Shown piece by piece: positions 4,719-10,797 of a DNA stretch of 10,797 bases; position 1 is the first letter of the stretch; each line of letters begins with the position of its first letter. Origin of the DNA: Candidatus Nomurabacteria bacterium RIFCSPLOWO2_02_FULL_42_17. GTDB taxonomy: Bacteria; Patescibacteriota; Minisyncoccia; Phycocordibacterales; MFVN01. Under the pieces are notes generated by a model. It made no database searches, had not been told where the DNA came from, and was given only the letters and a program-made list of their open reading frames with translations. The stretch covers positions 658 to 11,454 of the forward strand of contig MFVN01000046.1 in NCBI GenBank assembly GCA_001786095.1. Direction: 5' to 3'. The position numbers and the translations under genes are program-made.

Positions 4719-5792
4719 ATGAATAATTTAGATAAAAATGGTTTTAATTTAATTGAAGCTTATGAAGAGAAAAACTTTGATGTTTTAAGTTTGGTTTCCG
4801 ACACACCTTTTACGCAGGGATTTTTTTACGGCGAATGGCAAAAAGAATTTGGTCGCTCGGTGCGACGCTTTAAAATTGAGAGTGCCGAGGGCGTAATGGC
4901 TTTTTTTCAAGTAATAAAATTTACCTTACCATTCGGTTTAAGTTATTTGTATATTCCGCACGGTCCAATTATTACTCAAGATTTAGAAAAAGATTTCTGG
5001 ACATTTTTCCGTGAATGTTTATTTAAATTATGTAGTGAAGAAAAAGCTATTTTCGCGCGTTTTGATTTTTTCCCGCCCGAAAGATTGTTCGGTCGGGCAG
5101 GCCCGCCCGGAAACACTCCGTCAATTTTTTATTCCGCGCCGATTTGGACGCACCGTTCGGCTGTTTTCCAGCCGTGTTTTGAATGGCTAGTAGATTTGAA
5201 TTCGGATATTTCCGTGCTTTTAAATAAAATGCATCCCAAGACCCGCTACAATATCGGATTGGCGGAACGCAAGGGGGTTCAGTCTAAAATTATTAATGTA
5301 ACCGAAATGCAAAATTATTTTGAAGATTTTTACAATTTAATGTTACAAACCGCCGCGCGTGGCGGTTTCGCGCTTCATCCCAAAGAATACTATCAAGCTA
5401 TTTTTGATTGCACGGTAAAAGATAAAAATGCCTTTTTAGTGGTAACCGGAACAGAAAGTAAGGTTTTGGTTATAAACTTTGTTTTAATATTCGGAAAAAC
5501 GGCCACTTTTGTTTTTACCGGTTCATCTGATGAATTACGAAATTTTAAAGCTACCTACCTTTCGCGCTGGAAGGGAATTGAAGAAATTAAACGTCGTGGT
5601 TGTTCATCGGTTAGTTTTGGTGGTTTTGGCAAGGATAAAAATTATACTGATTGGAAGGGAATCTCCGATTTCAAACAGCAATTTATGGAAGGCAATATTT
5701 TAGAATACTCCGCGCCGATAGATTTAATTTGTCGTCCTTTTTTATATAAACTTTGGCTTTTGCGCAAATTTGTTAAGTCCACCAGCGCCTAA
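4719..5792 (+). CDS. FemA/FemB-family aminoacyltransferase (peptidoglycan bridge formation)
   Basis: 357 aa. Family members transfer amino acids from aminoacyl-tRNA to the lysine or equivalent side chain of peptidoglycan precursors at the inner membrane face. Typical features are an N-terminal half with FTQGFFYGEWQKEFG (about residues 31-45) and LYIPHGPII, the KTRYNIGLAERKGV motif (174-187), and a second GNAT-like half with GGFALHPKEYY (215-225), FTGSSDELRNFKATY (from about 266), W.GIEEIKRRG and FGGFG. The charged C-terminal segment RPFLYKLWLLRKF could touch the membrane. No coiled-coil arm is evident. It starts 35 nt after the third Cys-rich gene; a possible -10-like TTAATA ends 7 nt before the ATG and no Shine-Dalgarno is visible. 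The last codons and the stop lie inside a strong hairpin. The amino acid transferred cannot be told from sequence. Confidence 0.88.
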   Translation: MNNLDKNGFNLIEAYEEKNFDVLSLVSDTPFTQGFFYGEWQKEFGRSVRRFKIESAEGVMAFFQVIKFTLPFGLSYLYIPHGPIITQDLEKDFWTFFRECLFKLCSEEKAIFARFDFFPPERLFGRAGPPGNTPSIFYSAPIWTHRSAVFQPCFEWLVDLNSDISVLLNKMHPKTRYNIGLAERKGVQSKIINVTEMQNYFEDFYNLMLQTAARGGFALHPKEYYQAIFDCTVKDKNAFLVVTGTESKVLVINFVLIFGKTATFVFTGSSDELRNFKATYLSRWKGIEEIKRRGCSSVSFGGFGKDKNYTDWKGISDFKQQFMEGNILEYSAPIDLICRPFLYKLWLLRKFVKSTSA

Positions 5793-5825
5793 AGCACTGG
5801 CCAGCCAGTGCTTTAGGCGCTGGTG
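5780..5825 (+). terminator. 21-bp perfect hairpin overlapping the stop codon of the FemAB-like gene
   Basis: Bases 5780-5800 are perfectly complementary to 5805-5825 with loop CCAG. The TAA stop (5790-5792) and the last three codons are in the left arm. No T-run follows directly, so termination may depend on the next hairpin. Long perfect arms also suggest a recent palindromic duplication or an mRNA 3' stabiliser. Confidence 0.6.
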
Positions 5826-5827
5826 CT

Positions 5828-5869
5828 AAACTAAAATCCCCGCCAATAATTTGGCGAGGATTTTAGTTT
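5828..5869 (+). terminator. intrinsic-terminator-like hairpin between the FemAB-like gene and mraZ
   Basis: Bases 5828-5846 pair with 5851-5869 around loop TAAT; 18 of 19 positions match, the mismatch being at 5857. The right arm ends in a T-rich tail (TTTTAGTTTT) and the left arm starts AAACTAAAA, so it could work in both directions. It separates the FemAB-like unit from the mraZ operon. Confidence 0.65.
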
Positions 5870-5882
5870 TCCACAGCCATGA

Positions 5883-5910
5883 CTTGCGGTGGTATAAAGT
5901 GGTGTATAAT
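5883..5910 (+). promoter_or_regulatory. promoter of the mraZ operon
   Basis: TATAAT (5905-5910) with a TTGCGG -35-like box (5884-5889) 15 nt upstream; starting the box one base earlier (CTTGCG) gives 16. Transcription would begin near 5917, giving a leader of about 37 nt. A second -10-like TAAAAT (5942-5947) lies exactly 6 nt before the ATG and could give a leaderless transcript instead. Confidence 0.55.
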
Positions 5911-5933
5911 TAGTGGCAAGTGGAAAAGAGTGG
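5886..5933 (+). promoter_or_regulatory. putative MraZ-binding repeats (five GTGG-core boxes)
   Basis: GTGG cores begin at 5889, 5899, 5913, 5920 and 5930. The pairs 5889/5899 and 5920/5930 are exactly 10 nt apart and the inner pair 5899/5920 is 21 nt apart, so four boxes lie near one face of the helix; 5913 is out of phase. Known MraZ operators are direct repeats with TGGG cores at 10-nt period in Enterobacteria and AAAGTG[T/G] repeats in mycoplasmas; AAAGTGG (5896-5902) fits the latter exactly. The boxes flank the TATAAT, as expected for autorepression. Confidence 0.55.
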
Positions 5934-5953
5934 GGAAAACTTAAAATAACCTT

Positions 5954-6388
5954 ATGTTAATTGGCGAATATATCCACAGTTTAGACGACAAGAACCGGGT
6001 AGCCCTCCCGGCTAAATTTCGCAAGGAACTTGGCAAGACGGTTGTGGTTGCTCCCGGTTTAGATAATTGCCTAGCTCTTTTTACTCCCAAGGAGTGGCAA
6101 AAAGTTTCGAATAAACTTTCCGAGTCCTCAATGCTTCAAGCCGACAATCGCAGTTTCAGCCGTTTTATGTTCGGGCAAGCGATTGAAGCCGAAACCGACG
6201 CGCTAGGGCGCATATTAATTCCAGATTTTCTCAAAACGCGCGCTGGTCTGAAAAACAAGATAGTTCTAATCGGAGTTCAGAATCGAGTGGAAATATGGAA
6301 CGAACAAGCTTGGGTGGAATACAAACAAGTTGTTGAGAAGCAGGCCGACGCTTTGGCTGAAAAATTAGGCAGTGCCGGAGTGTTATAA
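5954..6388 (+). CDS. mraZ: transcriptional regulator MraZ
   Basis: 144 aa, the usual family length. MraZ is a ring-forming DNA-binding protein related to the AbrB swapped-hairpin fold that binds repeats before its own operon and controls division and cell wall genes. Two MraZ half-domains are visible, each with the D-x3-R motif: D11-D-K-N-R15 in the opening LIGEYIHSLDDKNRVALPAKFR region, and D82-A-L-G-R86 followed by ILIPDFL. The start gives the canonical N-terminus. It leads the operon; rsmH starts 2 nt after its stop. The GTGG repeats upstream support autoregulation. The C-terminal tail after about residue 125 is an Ala/Lys-rich helix, ordinary for the family. Confidence 0.97.
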   Translation: MLIGEYIHSLDDKNRVALPAKFRKELGKTVVVAPGLDNCLALFTPKEWQKVSNKLSESSMLQADNRSFSRFMFGQAIEAETDALGRILIPDFLKTRAGLKNKIVLIGVQNRVEIWNEQAWVEYKQVVEKQADALAEKLGSAGVL

Positions 6389-6390
6389 AA

Positions 6391-7275
6391 ATGGGAGAAC
6401 ACAAGCCAGTTCTTTTAAAGGAAACAATAGAGGGTTTAGCAATTGAAGCAGGCGATGTAGTTGTTGATTGTACCGTCGGTTTGGGCGGACATTCAGTAGA
6501 AATTTGCCGACAGTTTGGAAATAAAATTGTCCTTATCGGTTTGGACGCGGACGAATATGCTGTTAAACAAGCTGGCGCCAAGTTACAAAATTGCAATGCC
6601 GCGGTTTTCACCGCCAACTTTCGCGATTTAAAAAAAGTTTTAGATGAGCTGAAAGTTAAAAAGATAAATCGAGTAATTTTTGATCTAGGACTTTCTTCTT
6701 GGCAAATCGAAGGATCGGGTAGGGGATTTTCTTTTCGACGCGATGAGCCATTATTAATGACTTTTTCTTCACAAAACCAAGGGCTCACGGCCCATGACGC
6801 GGTTAATGATTGGAAAGAGGAAAACCTGGAAATCGTTATACGGGGATTCGGGGAAGAACGTTACGCGCGCTCAATTGCAAAAAAAATTGTTGAAGCTAGA
6901 AAAATTCGTCCGATAGAAACTACTGGCCAGTTGGTTGAAATCATACGTTTTGCCGTGCCTAACGCTTATCGCTATGGCCGTGTTCATTTTGCCACCAAAA
7001 CTTTTCAAGCGTTACGTATAGCAATCAATGAAGAATTGAAAAGTTTAGAACTCGGTCTAGAACAGGCCTTTGAAAAACTTGCTTCACGTGGCCGCATAGC
7101 TGTTATTAGTTTTCACAGTTTAGAAGATCGTATTGTTAAAAAATTTTTTGCCGGTTTAGCGCGCGGTAAAAAAGCTTGGCTTATTAACAAGAAGCCCGTC
7201 ATGGCTTCTGAAGCGGAATTGGTTCTTAATCCGCGTTCGCGCAGCGCTAAGTTAAGAATTTTGGAAAAAATATGA
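6391..7275 (+). CDS. rsmH: 16S rRNA (cytosine1402-N4)-methyltransferase RsmH (MraW)
   Basis: 294 aa. It methylates N4 of C1402 in 16S rRNA using S-adenosylmethionine, tuning the ribosomal P site. Motifs in order: HKPVLLKE (4-11), SAM-binding DCTVGLGGHS (26-35), GLDAD (about 50), FDLGLSSWQ, RGFSFRRDEPLLMT, HFATKTFQALRIAINEEL (from H199), FHSLEDRIVK (from F241), and the C-terminal NPRSRSAKLRI (from N280). Two small departures are DCTVG where DGTLG or DGTFG is usual, and HFATK where HPATR is usual; both look tolerated. GGAG (6377-6380), inside the end of mraZ, lies 10 nt before the ATG and can act as Shine-Dalgarno. The stop overlaps the start of the next gene (ATGA), indicating translational coupling. 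Confidence 0.97.
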   Translation: MGEHKPVLLKETIEGLAIEAGDVVVDCTVGLGGHSVEICRQFGNKIVLIGLDADEYAVKQAGAKLQNCNAAVFTANFRDLKKVLDELKVKKINRVIFDLGLSSWQIEGSGRGFSFRRDEPLLMTFSSQNQGLTAHDAVNDWKEENLEIVIRGFGEERYARSIAKKIVEARKIRPIETTGQLVEIIRFAVPNAYRYGRVHFATKTFQALRIAINEELKSLELGLEQAFEKLASRGRIAVISFHSLEDRIVKKFFAGLARGKKAWLINKKPVMASEAELVLNPRSRSAKLRILEKI

Positions 7276-7616
7276 CAGTCAAAACTATAGCCCTAAAAAC
7301 CAATATCGTGAATAATCATAATCTGGAACGCCGGGTGTTTAAGGTTTTGGTTACGCTTTTATTAGCTCTCTTTTTAAGTTACATTTTTTTTACAAGCCGA
7401 ATAATTTTAAATATAATTGCCCGTCGCGCGGCCGAGGGTTCGCTTCGCGCCTTGACGGCCGAGGTTTCTGAATTAGAACTGCGATACATTTCTGCCGATA
7501 ATAATATTGATCTTAATTATGCCCAAAATCTAGGTTTTTCCGAGGCTCGGAAGATATATTTTGCCCGGCGCGCGGCGCTGGTTGGAAACATTTCAATAGT
7601 TCGTAATGAACTCTAA
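7272..7616 (+). CDS. FtsL/DivIC-like single-pass division protein
   Basis: 114 aa. A basic N-terminal tail of about 25 residues is followed by one strongly hydrophobic span (about 26-48, VLVTLLLALFLSYIFF and on) and a helical segment with coiled-coil character (about 52-80). This topology, the small size and the slot between rsmH and ftsI identify an FtsL-type protein, which in other bacteria forms a complex with FtsB/DivIC and FtsQ to activate the septal synthase. Sequence alone is too divergent to separate FtsL from DivIC. Its ATG overlaps the rsmH stop (ATGA), and its last 11 bases overlap ftsI, so expression is surely coupled. Confidence 0.75.
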   Translation: MTVKTIALKTNIVNNHNLERRVFKVLVTLLLALFLSYIFFTSRIILNIIARRAAEGSLRALTAEVSELELRYISADNNIDLNYAQNLGFSEARKIYFARRAALVGNISIVRNEL

Positions 7617-9315
7617 TCGTCTTTTTAGATTTCGTATAACGACGATTATTTTTTTTGTAGTTTGTTTTGGCCTACTTCTTATAACCAGGCTTTTTTTTGT
7701 GCAAGTTGTGCACGGTGAATGGTTTCGTGAGCGCGCGGGCGAGCAATATATCACTCCTTCCAACTATGCTTTCGAACGTGGTTCAATTTTTTTCCAAAAA
7801 AAGAACAGCGATCTTTTAGGCGGGGGCGTAGTAACTACTGGTTTTAAGGTTGCTATAAATTCAAATAAAATTTCCGATCCGGAGGCCGTGTATTTGGCGC
7901 TTTCTGAAATTACAGATCTCGATAAAGATAAATTTTTGAAAACAATAGCTAAAAAAGACAGTTATGAAGAAGTTGTCCATCGTTTAACTAAAGAACTGGC
8001 GGATCGCGTGGCTGTTCTCAATCTGCCGGGCGTTTCGGTCTTTAAGGAAAAATGGCGTTTTTATCCGGGTGCTAATTTAGCCTCGCATGTTTTGGGAATT
8101 ATGGGTTTTAAGGGTGATGAATTTTCCGGCCGTTATGGCATAGAACGTTCTTATGAGGATGTGCTGGCGCGTGGACGAGAAAGTTTAAATGTGAATTTTT
8201 TTGCCGAAGTTTTTGCCAACATTAGTAAATCTCTTCTTGGTGAAAGCAGTAAGGAAGGCGATTTAATACTTACCATTGAACCCTCTGTTCAGGGTTTTTT
8301 AGAAAATGAATTAAAAAACCTAAGAGAAACTTGGAAAGTTGATTTAGCCGGCGCGATTATTATGAATCCCAAAACCGGCTCGGTTTATGCTATGAGCAGT
8401 AAGCCTGATTTTGATCCTAATGATTTTTCCAAAGAAGATCTTTCGGTTTTCGTTAATCCATCAGTGGAAAATATTTTTGAATTTGGTTCGGTTATGAAGC
8501 CGTTAGTTATGTCGGGAGCTTTGGATATTGGAGCGGTTACGCCCGAAACCACTTATCAGGATACGGGATCAGTGATTGTGCATAACAAAGTGATTGAAAA
8601 TTTTGACGGCAAGGGCAGAGGAAAGGTGAATATGCAAGAAGTGTTAAATAAATCACTTAATACTGGTATGGTGTTTGTAGCGGGGAAAATGGGACAGGAT
8701 CAAGTGCGTAATTATTTGTTTGCTTACGGATTAGGACAGCCGACAGGAATTGATTTGCCCGGGGAAGTTAATGGTTCAGTTCAAAATCTTTACAGCAAGC
8801 GCGATTTAGAATACGCTACGGCTGCTTTCGGCCAAGGTGTCGCCTTGACGCCTATTCAAGCCGCGCGGGCTTTTGCCGCGCTTGGTAACGGTGGATATTT
8901 AGTCACTCCGCATTTAGTTGAAAAAATACATTATGATAGCAGACCTGAAAAAGTTTTAGAATATCCGCCAAGCATCACGGCTGTTATTAAACCGGAAACT
9001 TCGGAAACGATAACTCGCATGTTGGTTGGGGTTGCAGATAACCTTTCAAGCGGTACGGCTAAAATAGAAAACTACAGCGTAGCGGCCAAAACCGGCACAG
9101 CTCAAGTTGCCAAAGAAGACGGACGCGGTTATTATGATGATCAACATCTTCATTCAATGTTTGCTTATTTTCCGGCCTATGATCCGCAATTTTTAGTTTT
9201 CTTTTATCTTAAAAATCCTAAGGGTGTTCAATATGCCGCCAGTTCGCTTACCCCTTCAATGATGAAAACCGCGCGTTTTCTGATAAACTATTATGAGGTT
9301 TCACCAGATCGCTGA
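7606..9315 (+). CDS. ftsI: septal peptidoglycan transpeptidase FtsI (PBP2/PBP3 class B)
   Basis: 569 aa. It cross-links peptidoglycan at the division septum, working with an FtsW-type glycosyltransferase. A short basic N-tail and one membrane anchor (about residues 10-33) are followed by a class B dimerisation/pedestal domain starting at ERGSI. The transpeptidase domain carries S295-V-M-K298 (catalytic Ser; the context FEFGSVMKP replaces the common EPGSTFKP), S350-L-N352 (SxN) and K495-T-G497, with FGQGVALTPIQAARAFAALGNGG between. No PASTA domain follows. It overlaps the FtsL-like gene by 11 nt, and its TGA shares one base with the murF ATG (TGATG). All catalytic motifs are present, so it should be active and beta-lactam sensitive in principle. 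Confidence 0.95.
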   Translation: MNSNRLFRFRITTIIFFVVCFGLLLITRLFFVQVVHGEWFRERAGEQYITPSNYAFERGSIFFQKKNSDLLGGGVVTTGFKVAINSNKISDPEAVYLALSEITDLDKDKFLKTIAKKDSYEEVVHRLTKELADRVAVLNLPGVSVFKEKWRFYPGANLASHVLGIMGFKGDEFSGRYGIERSYEDVLARGRESLNVNFFAEVFANISKSLLGESSKEGDLILTIEPSVQGFLENELKNLRETWKVDLAGAIIMNPKTGSVYAMSSKPDFDPNDFSKEDLSVFVNPSVENIFEFGSVMKPLVMSGALDIGAVTPETTYQDTGSVIVHNKVIENFDGKGRGKVNMQEVLNKSLNTGMVFVAGKMGQDQVRNYLFAYGLGQPTGIDLPGEVNGSVQNLYSKRDLEYATAAFGQGVALTPIQAARAFAALGNGGYLVTPHLVEKIHYDSRPEKVLEYPPSITAVIKPETSETITRMLVGVADNLSSGTAKIENYSVAAKTGTAQVAKEDGRGYYDDQHLHSMFAYFPAYDPQFLVFFYLKNPKGVQYAASSLTPSMMKTARFLINYYEVSPDR

Positions 9316-10613
9316 TGATAAAAAACTTAGTTAAAAAAATTATAGTTTTTCTTTTGGAATGGGAGGCGCGATTGGTTCTAGCGCGCTTTAGGCCCAAGAT
9401 TGTAGCTGTTACCGGAACAGTCGGTAAGACTTCCACTAAAGACGCGGTTTTTGCGGTTTTATCGCATTCTTTTTTTGTGCGCAAAAGTCAGAAAAGTTAT
9501 AACAGCGAAATAGGCCTACCACTTACGATTCTGGGTTGTGATAATGCTTGGAACAATCCCATATTATGGTTGCGCAATCTTTTTGACGGTCTCTTTCTTC
9601 TTATTGGGCGGGAACCCTATCCGGAATGGTTGGTATTGGAGGTCGGGGTTGGTCATCCGGGCGATATGCGCCGACTCGCGCGCTGGCTTAAGATTGATGC
9701 GGTGATTTTTACGCGCTTCGGGAATTTGCCGGTGCATATAGAATTTTTTAAATCAATCAGCCACCTTATTGAAGAGAAAAGTTTTCTCTTAAAGGCCTTG
9801 AAAAAAGACGGATTGTTGGTGCTTAACGCCGATGACGCGAAAGTTCTGGAATTGAGAAAAAGCGTGAATCAACGCGCGATTACTTTCGGGTTTTCAACGG
9901 AAGCGGATGTAGTCGCTTCCCAGTCAAACATTTTATATCGCAAGGATGAAGTAATTCCTGAAGGAATAAATTTTAGAATTGATTGTAATGGTAAAAGTTT
10001 GCCGGTGAATATGGAAGATGTTTTTGGGCAAAATCATGTTTATGCCGGTTTAGCGGCTTTAGCTTTTGCCTATGGGCAAAAAATTAATTTACTTTCTGCC
10101 GTTGAGGCCTTACGGCGTTATGACACGCCACCGGGACGTATGCGGCTTATCGAGGGATTGAAGGGTTCTTGGATAATAGATGATACTTACAATTCTTCGC
10201 CGACGGCATTGGACGCGTCTTTGGAAACTTTGCGTGAAATAAAATGTTCAGGGCGCAAGCTGGCGGTGTTGGGGGATATGTTAGAACTTGGCAAACATAC
10301 GGTTGAAGCTCACCGCGCGGCCGGACGGAAAGCCGCTGGAATTGTCGATACTCTGGTGGTGGTAGGCAAGCGGGCGCATGGTTTTATTGATGGGGCGTTG
10401 GCTATTAACTTTGATTCGGGGAAAATAAAAGAGTTTGAAGACGCGCGTCTGGCGGGAAAATTTATAGAAGGAATGTTGGAAAAAGGGGATCTGGTTTTAA
10501 TAAAGGGCTCGCAAAGCATGCGCATGGAACGCGCGGTGGAAGAAATTATGGCGCGTCCCGAAGATAAAGAAAAACTTTTGGTCCGCCAGGAACAGGAGTG
10601 GCTTAAAAGATAA
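9315..10613 (+). CDS. murF: UDP-N-acetylmuramoyl-tripeptide--D-alanyl-D-alanine ligase (MurF type) lacking the N-terminal domain
   Basis: 432 aa. MurF adds D-Ala-D-Ala to the UDP-MurNAc-tripeptide in the cytoplasm, with ATP. The P-loop GTVGKTST is at residues 34-41, whereas classical MurF has it beyond residue 100, so the N-terminal nucleotide-sugar-binding domain is absent and replaced by a hydrophobic/basic helix (MIKNLVKKIIVFLLEWEARL). Central motifs: YNSEIGLPLTIL (62 on), EVGVGHPGDM (109 on), HIEFFKS..HLIEEK. The C-terminal ligase domain has DDTYNSSP (289-296) and LGDMLELG (319 on). The charged tail ends LLVRQEQEWLKR. It starts within the ftsI stop. Another Mur-type ligase is possible, but the YNSEIG and DDTYN motifs favour MurF. 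It is the last protein gene before the tRNA; no murD, ftsW or murG follows here. Confidence 0.88.
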   Translation: MIKNLVKKIIVFLLEWEARLVLARFRPKIVAVTGTVGKTSTKDAVFAVLSHSFFVRKSQKSYNSEIGLPLTILGCDNAWNNPILWLRNLFDGLFLLIGREPYPEWLVLEVGVGHPGDMRRLARWLKIDAVIFTRFGNLPVHIEFFKSISHLIEEKSFLLKALKKDGLLVLNADDAKVLELRKSVNQRAITFGFSTEADVVASQSNILYRKDEVIPEGINFRIDCNGKSLPVNMEDVFGQNHVYAGLAALAFAYGQKINLLSAVEALRRYDTPPGRMRLIEGLKGSWIIDDTYNSSPTALDASLETLREIKCSGRKLAVLGDMLELGKHTVEAHRAAGRKAAGIVDTLVVVGKRAHGFIDGALAINFDSGKIKEFEDARLAGKFIEGMLEKGDLVLIKGSQSMRMERAVEEIMARPEDKEKLLVRQEQEWLKR

Positions 10614-10634
10614 GTTTGTTGTAATTTAAGACGT

Positions 10635-10706
10635 GGCCCTATCGTCTAACGGTCAGGACGGAAGCTTCTCAAGCTTCAAATCCGGGTTCGATTCCCGGTG
10701 GGGTCA
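10635..10706 (+). tRNA. tRNA-Glu (anticodon CUC)
   Basis: The cloverleaf folds fully: acceptor GGCCCTA with TGGGGTC (one G-T and one T-G pair), D-stem GTCT/GGAC, anticodon stem GAAGC/GCTTC with loop TTCTCAA (anticodon CTC at 10668-10670), 4-nt variable loop, T-stem CCGGG/CCCGG with loop TTCGATT, and discriminator A at 10706. CTC reads GAG (Glu), and the GGCCCTATCGTCTAACGG start is typical of tRNA-Glu. CCA is not encoded. It begins 21 nt after murF, on the same strand, and might be read from the operon; TAATTT (10622-10627) is a weak -10 candidate. Confidence 0.95.
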
Positions 10707-10722
10707 AAACGAAGTTTTGACC
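10702..10722. repeat. 9-bp hairpin with GAA loop overlapping the tRNA 3' end
   Basis: GGTCAAAAC and GTTTTGACC are perfect complements around GAA. The left arm includes the last five bases of the tRNA. The c(GAA)g closing matches the GNA triloop class known to make unusually stable DNA mini-hairpins. There is no T-run, so terminator function is uncertain. Confidence 0.7.
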
Positions 10723-10725
10723 GCA

Positions 10726-10746
10726 AGCCAAAGCGGAGCTTTGGCT
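10726..10746. repeat. 9-bp hairpin with GGA loop
   Basis: AGCCAAAGC and GCTTTGGCT are perfect complements around GGA, again a c(GNA)g triloop. It starts 3 nt after the preceding hairpin, with the same arm and loop lengths, suggesting a repeated design. Confidence 0.7.
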
Positions 10747-10747
10747 A

Positions 10748-10763
10748 GGGAATCGAACGCCGG
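10748..10763. repeat. partial inverted copy of the tRNA T-arm
   Basis: GGGAATCGAACGCCGG is the reverse complement of the tRNA segment CCGGGTTCGATTCCC (10682-10696) except for one inserted G. Together with the inner hairpins, it makes the tRNA 3' half and its flank a large imperfect inverted repeat. Confidence 0.55.
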
Positions 10764-10764
10764 A

Positions 10765-10793
10765 GCGATATTTCGCCAGCAGGCGAAATCGCA
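10765..10793. repeat. 8-bp perfect hairpin extended by a GCG/CGC pair
   Basis: ATTTCGCC (10770-10777) pairs with GGCGAAAT (10782-10789) around AGCA. Past a two-base bulge the stem continues with GCG (10765-10767) against CGC (10790-10792). It is the last element before the window ends, so what follows it is unknown. Confidence 0.55.
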
Positions 10794-10797
10794 AGGC

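Noticed and set aside
10682..10763. Phage or integron attachment site at the tRNA
   Set aside because: Attachment sites give direct repeats of the tRNA 3' end; the copy here is inverted and interrupted, and no integrase is in the window.
10740..10797. A second tRNA on the minus strand, suggested by TTCGATTCCC
   Set aside because: The five bases flanking the loop do not pair and no acceptor or anticodon stem can be formed; it is only a partial inverted copy of the T-arm.
1..10797. CRISPR array, insertion sequence or transposase
   Set aside because: No regularly spaced direct repeats and no transposase-like protein were seen on either strand.

Overview
The window reads as a chromosomal segment from a small-genome bacterium of the Candidate Phyla Radiation (Patescibacteria, most likely Parcubacteria). 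The grounds are a family of large Cys-rich proteins ending in CYQQEVY that I associate with that group, a MurF-type ligase without the usual N-terminal domain, a compact mraZ-rsmH-ftsL-ftsI-murF block, and AT-leaning codon use. The genetic code looks standard: TGA ends several genes and never interrupts one. All genes are on the + strand.

Region 1 (3-4683) holds three tandem paralogs. The first is cut by the left edge of the window; the other two are complete (568 and 583 aa). Each complete protein has an N-terminal zinc-ribbon-like module, two Cys/Asn/Tyr-rich solenoid-like segments that each end in a C-x2-C..NK.Y.KEEY signature (partly degenerate in the third gene), a second module homologous to the N-terminal one, and a last CxxC...CxxC ribbon. 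Their biochemical role is unknown. The last 18 bases are identical in all three and contain AGGAGGTG, a perfect Shine-Dalgarno-like sequence, just before the TGA. Six to eight bases after it each gene has a potential start codon opening a micro-ORF (8, 18 and 6 codons), and each micro-ORF ends in TAG at the far edge of an inverted repeat. This is the most unusual signal in the window.

Region 2 (4684-5869) carries a FemA/FemB-type aminoacyltransferase gene that ends inside a 21-bp perfect hairpin, followed by a second terminator-like hairpin.

Region 3 (5870-10613) is a short division and cell wall operon: mraZ (regulator), rsmH (16S rRNA methyltransferase), a small FtsL-like membrane protein, ftsI (septal transpeptidase) and murF (peptidoglycan precursor ligase). 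The last four are coupled by overlaps or a 2-nt gap. The promoter region in front of mraZ carries five GTGG-core repeats, most about one helical turn apart, which fits autoregulation by MraZ. With the FemAB-like gene, this region serves peptidoglycan synthesis and septation.

Region 4 (10614-10797) has a tRNA-Glu(CUC) gene. Its 3' end is followed by a mosaic of short perfect hairpins, including a partial inverted copy of the tRNA T-arm.

Several starts (the second and third Cys-rich genes, possibly mraZ) show a -10-like box exactly 6 nt before the ATG and no Shine-Dalgarno, suggesting leaderless transcripts. There is no gene-free stretch over 300 bases.
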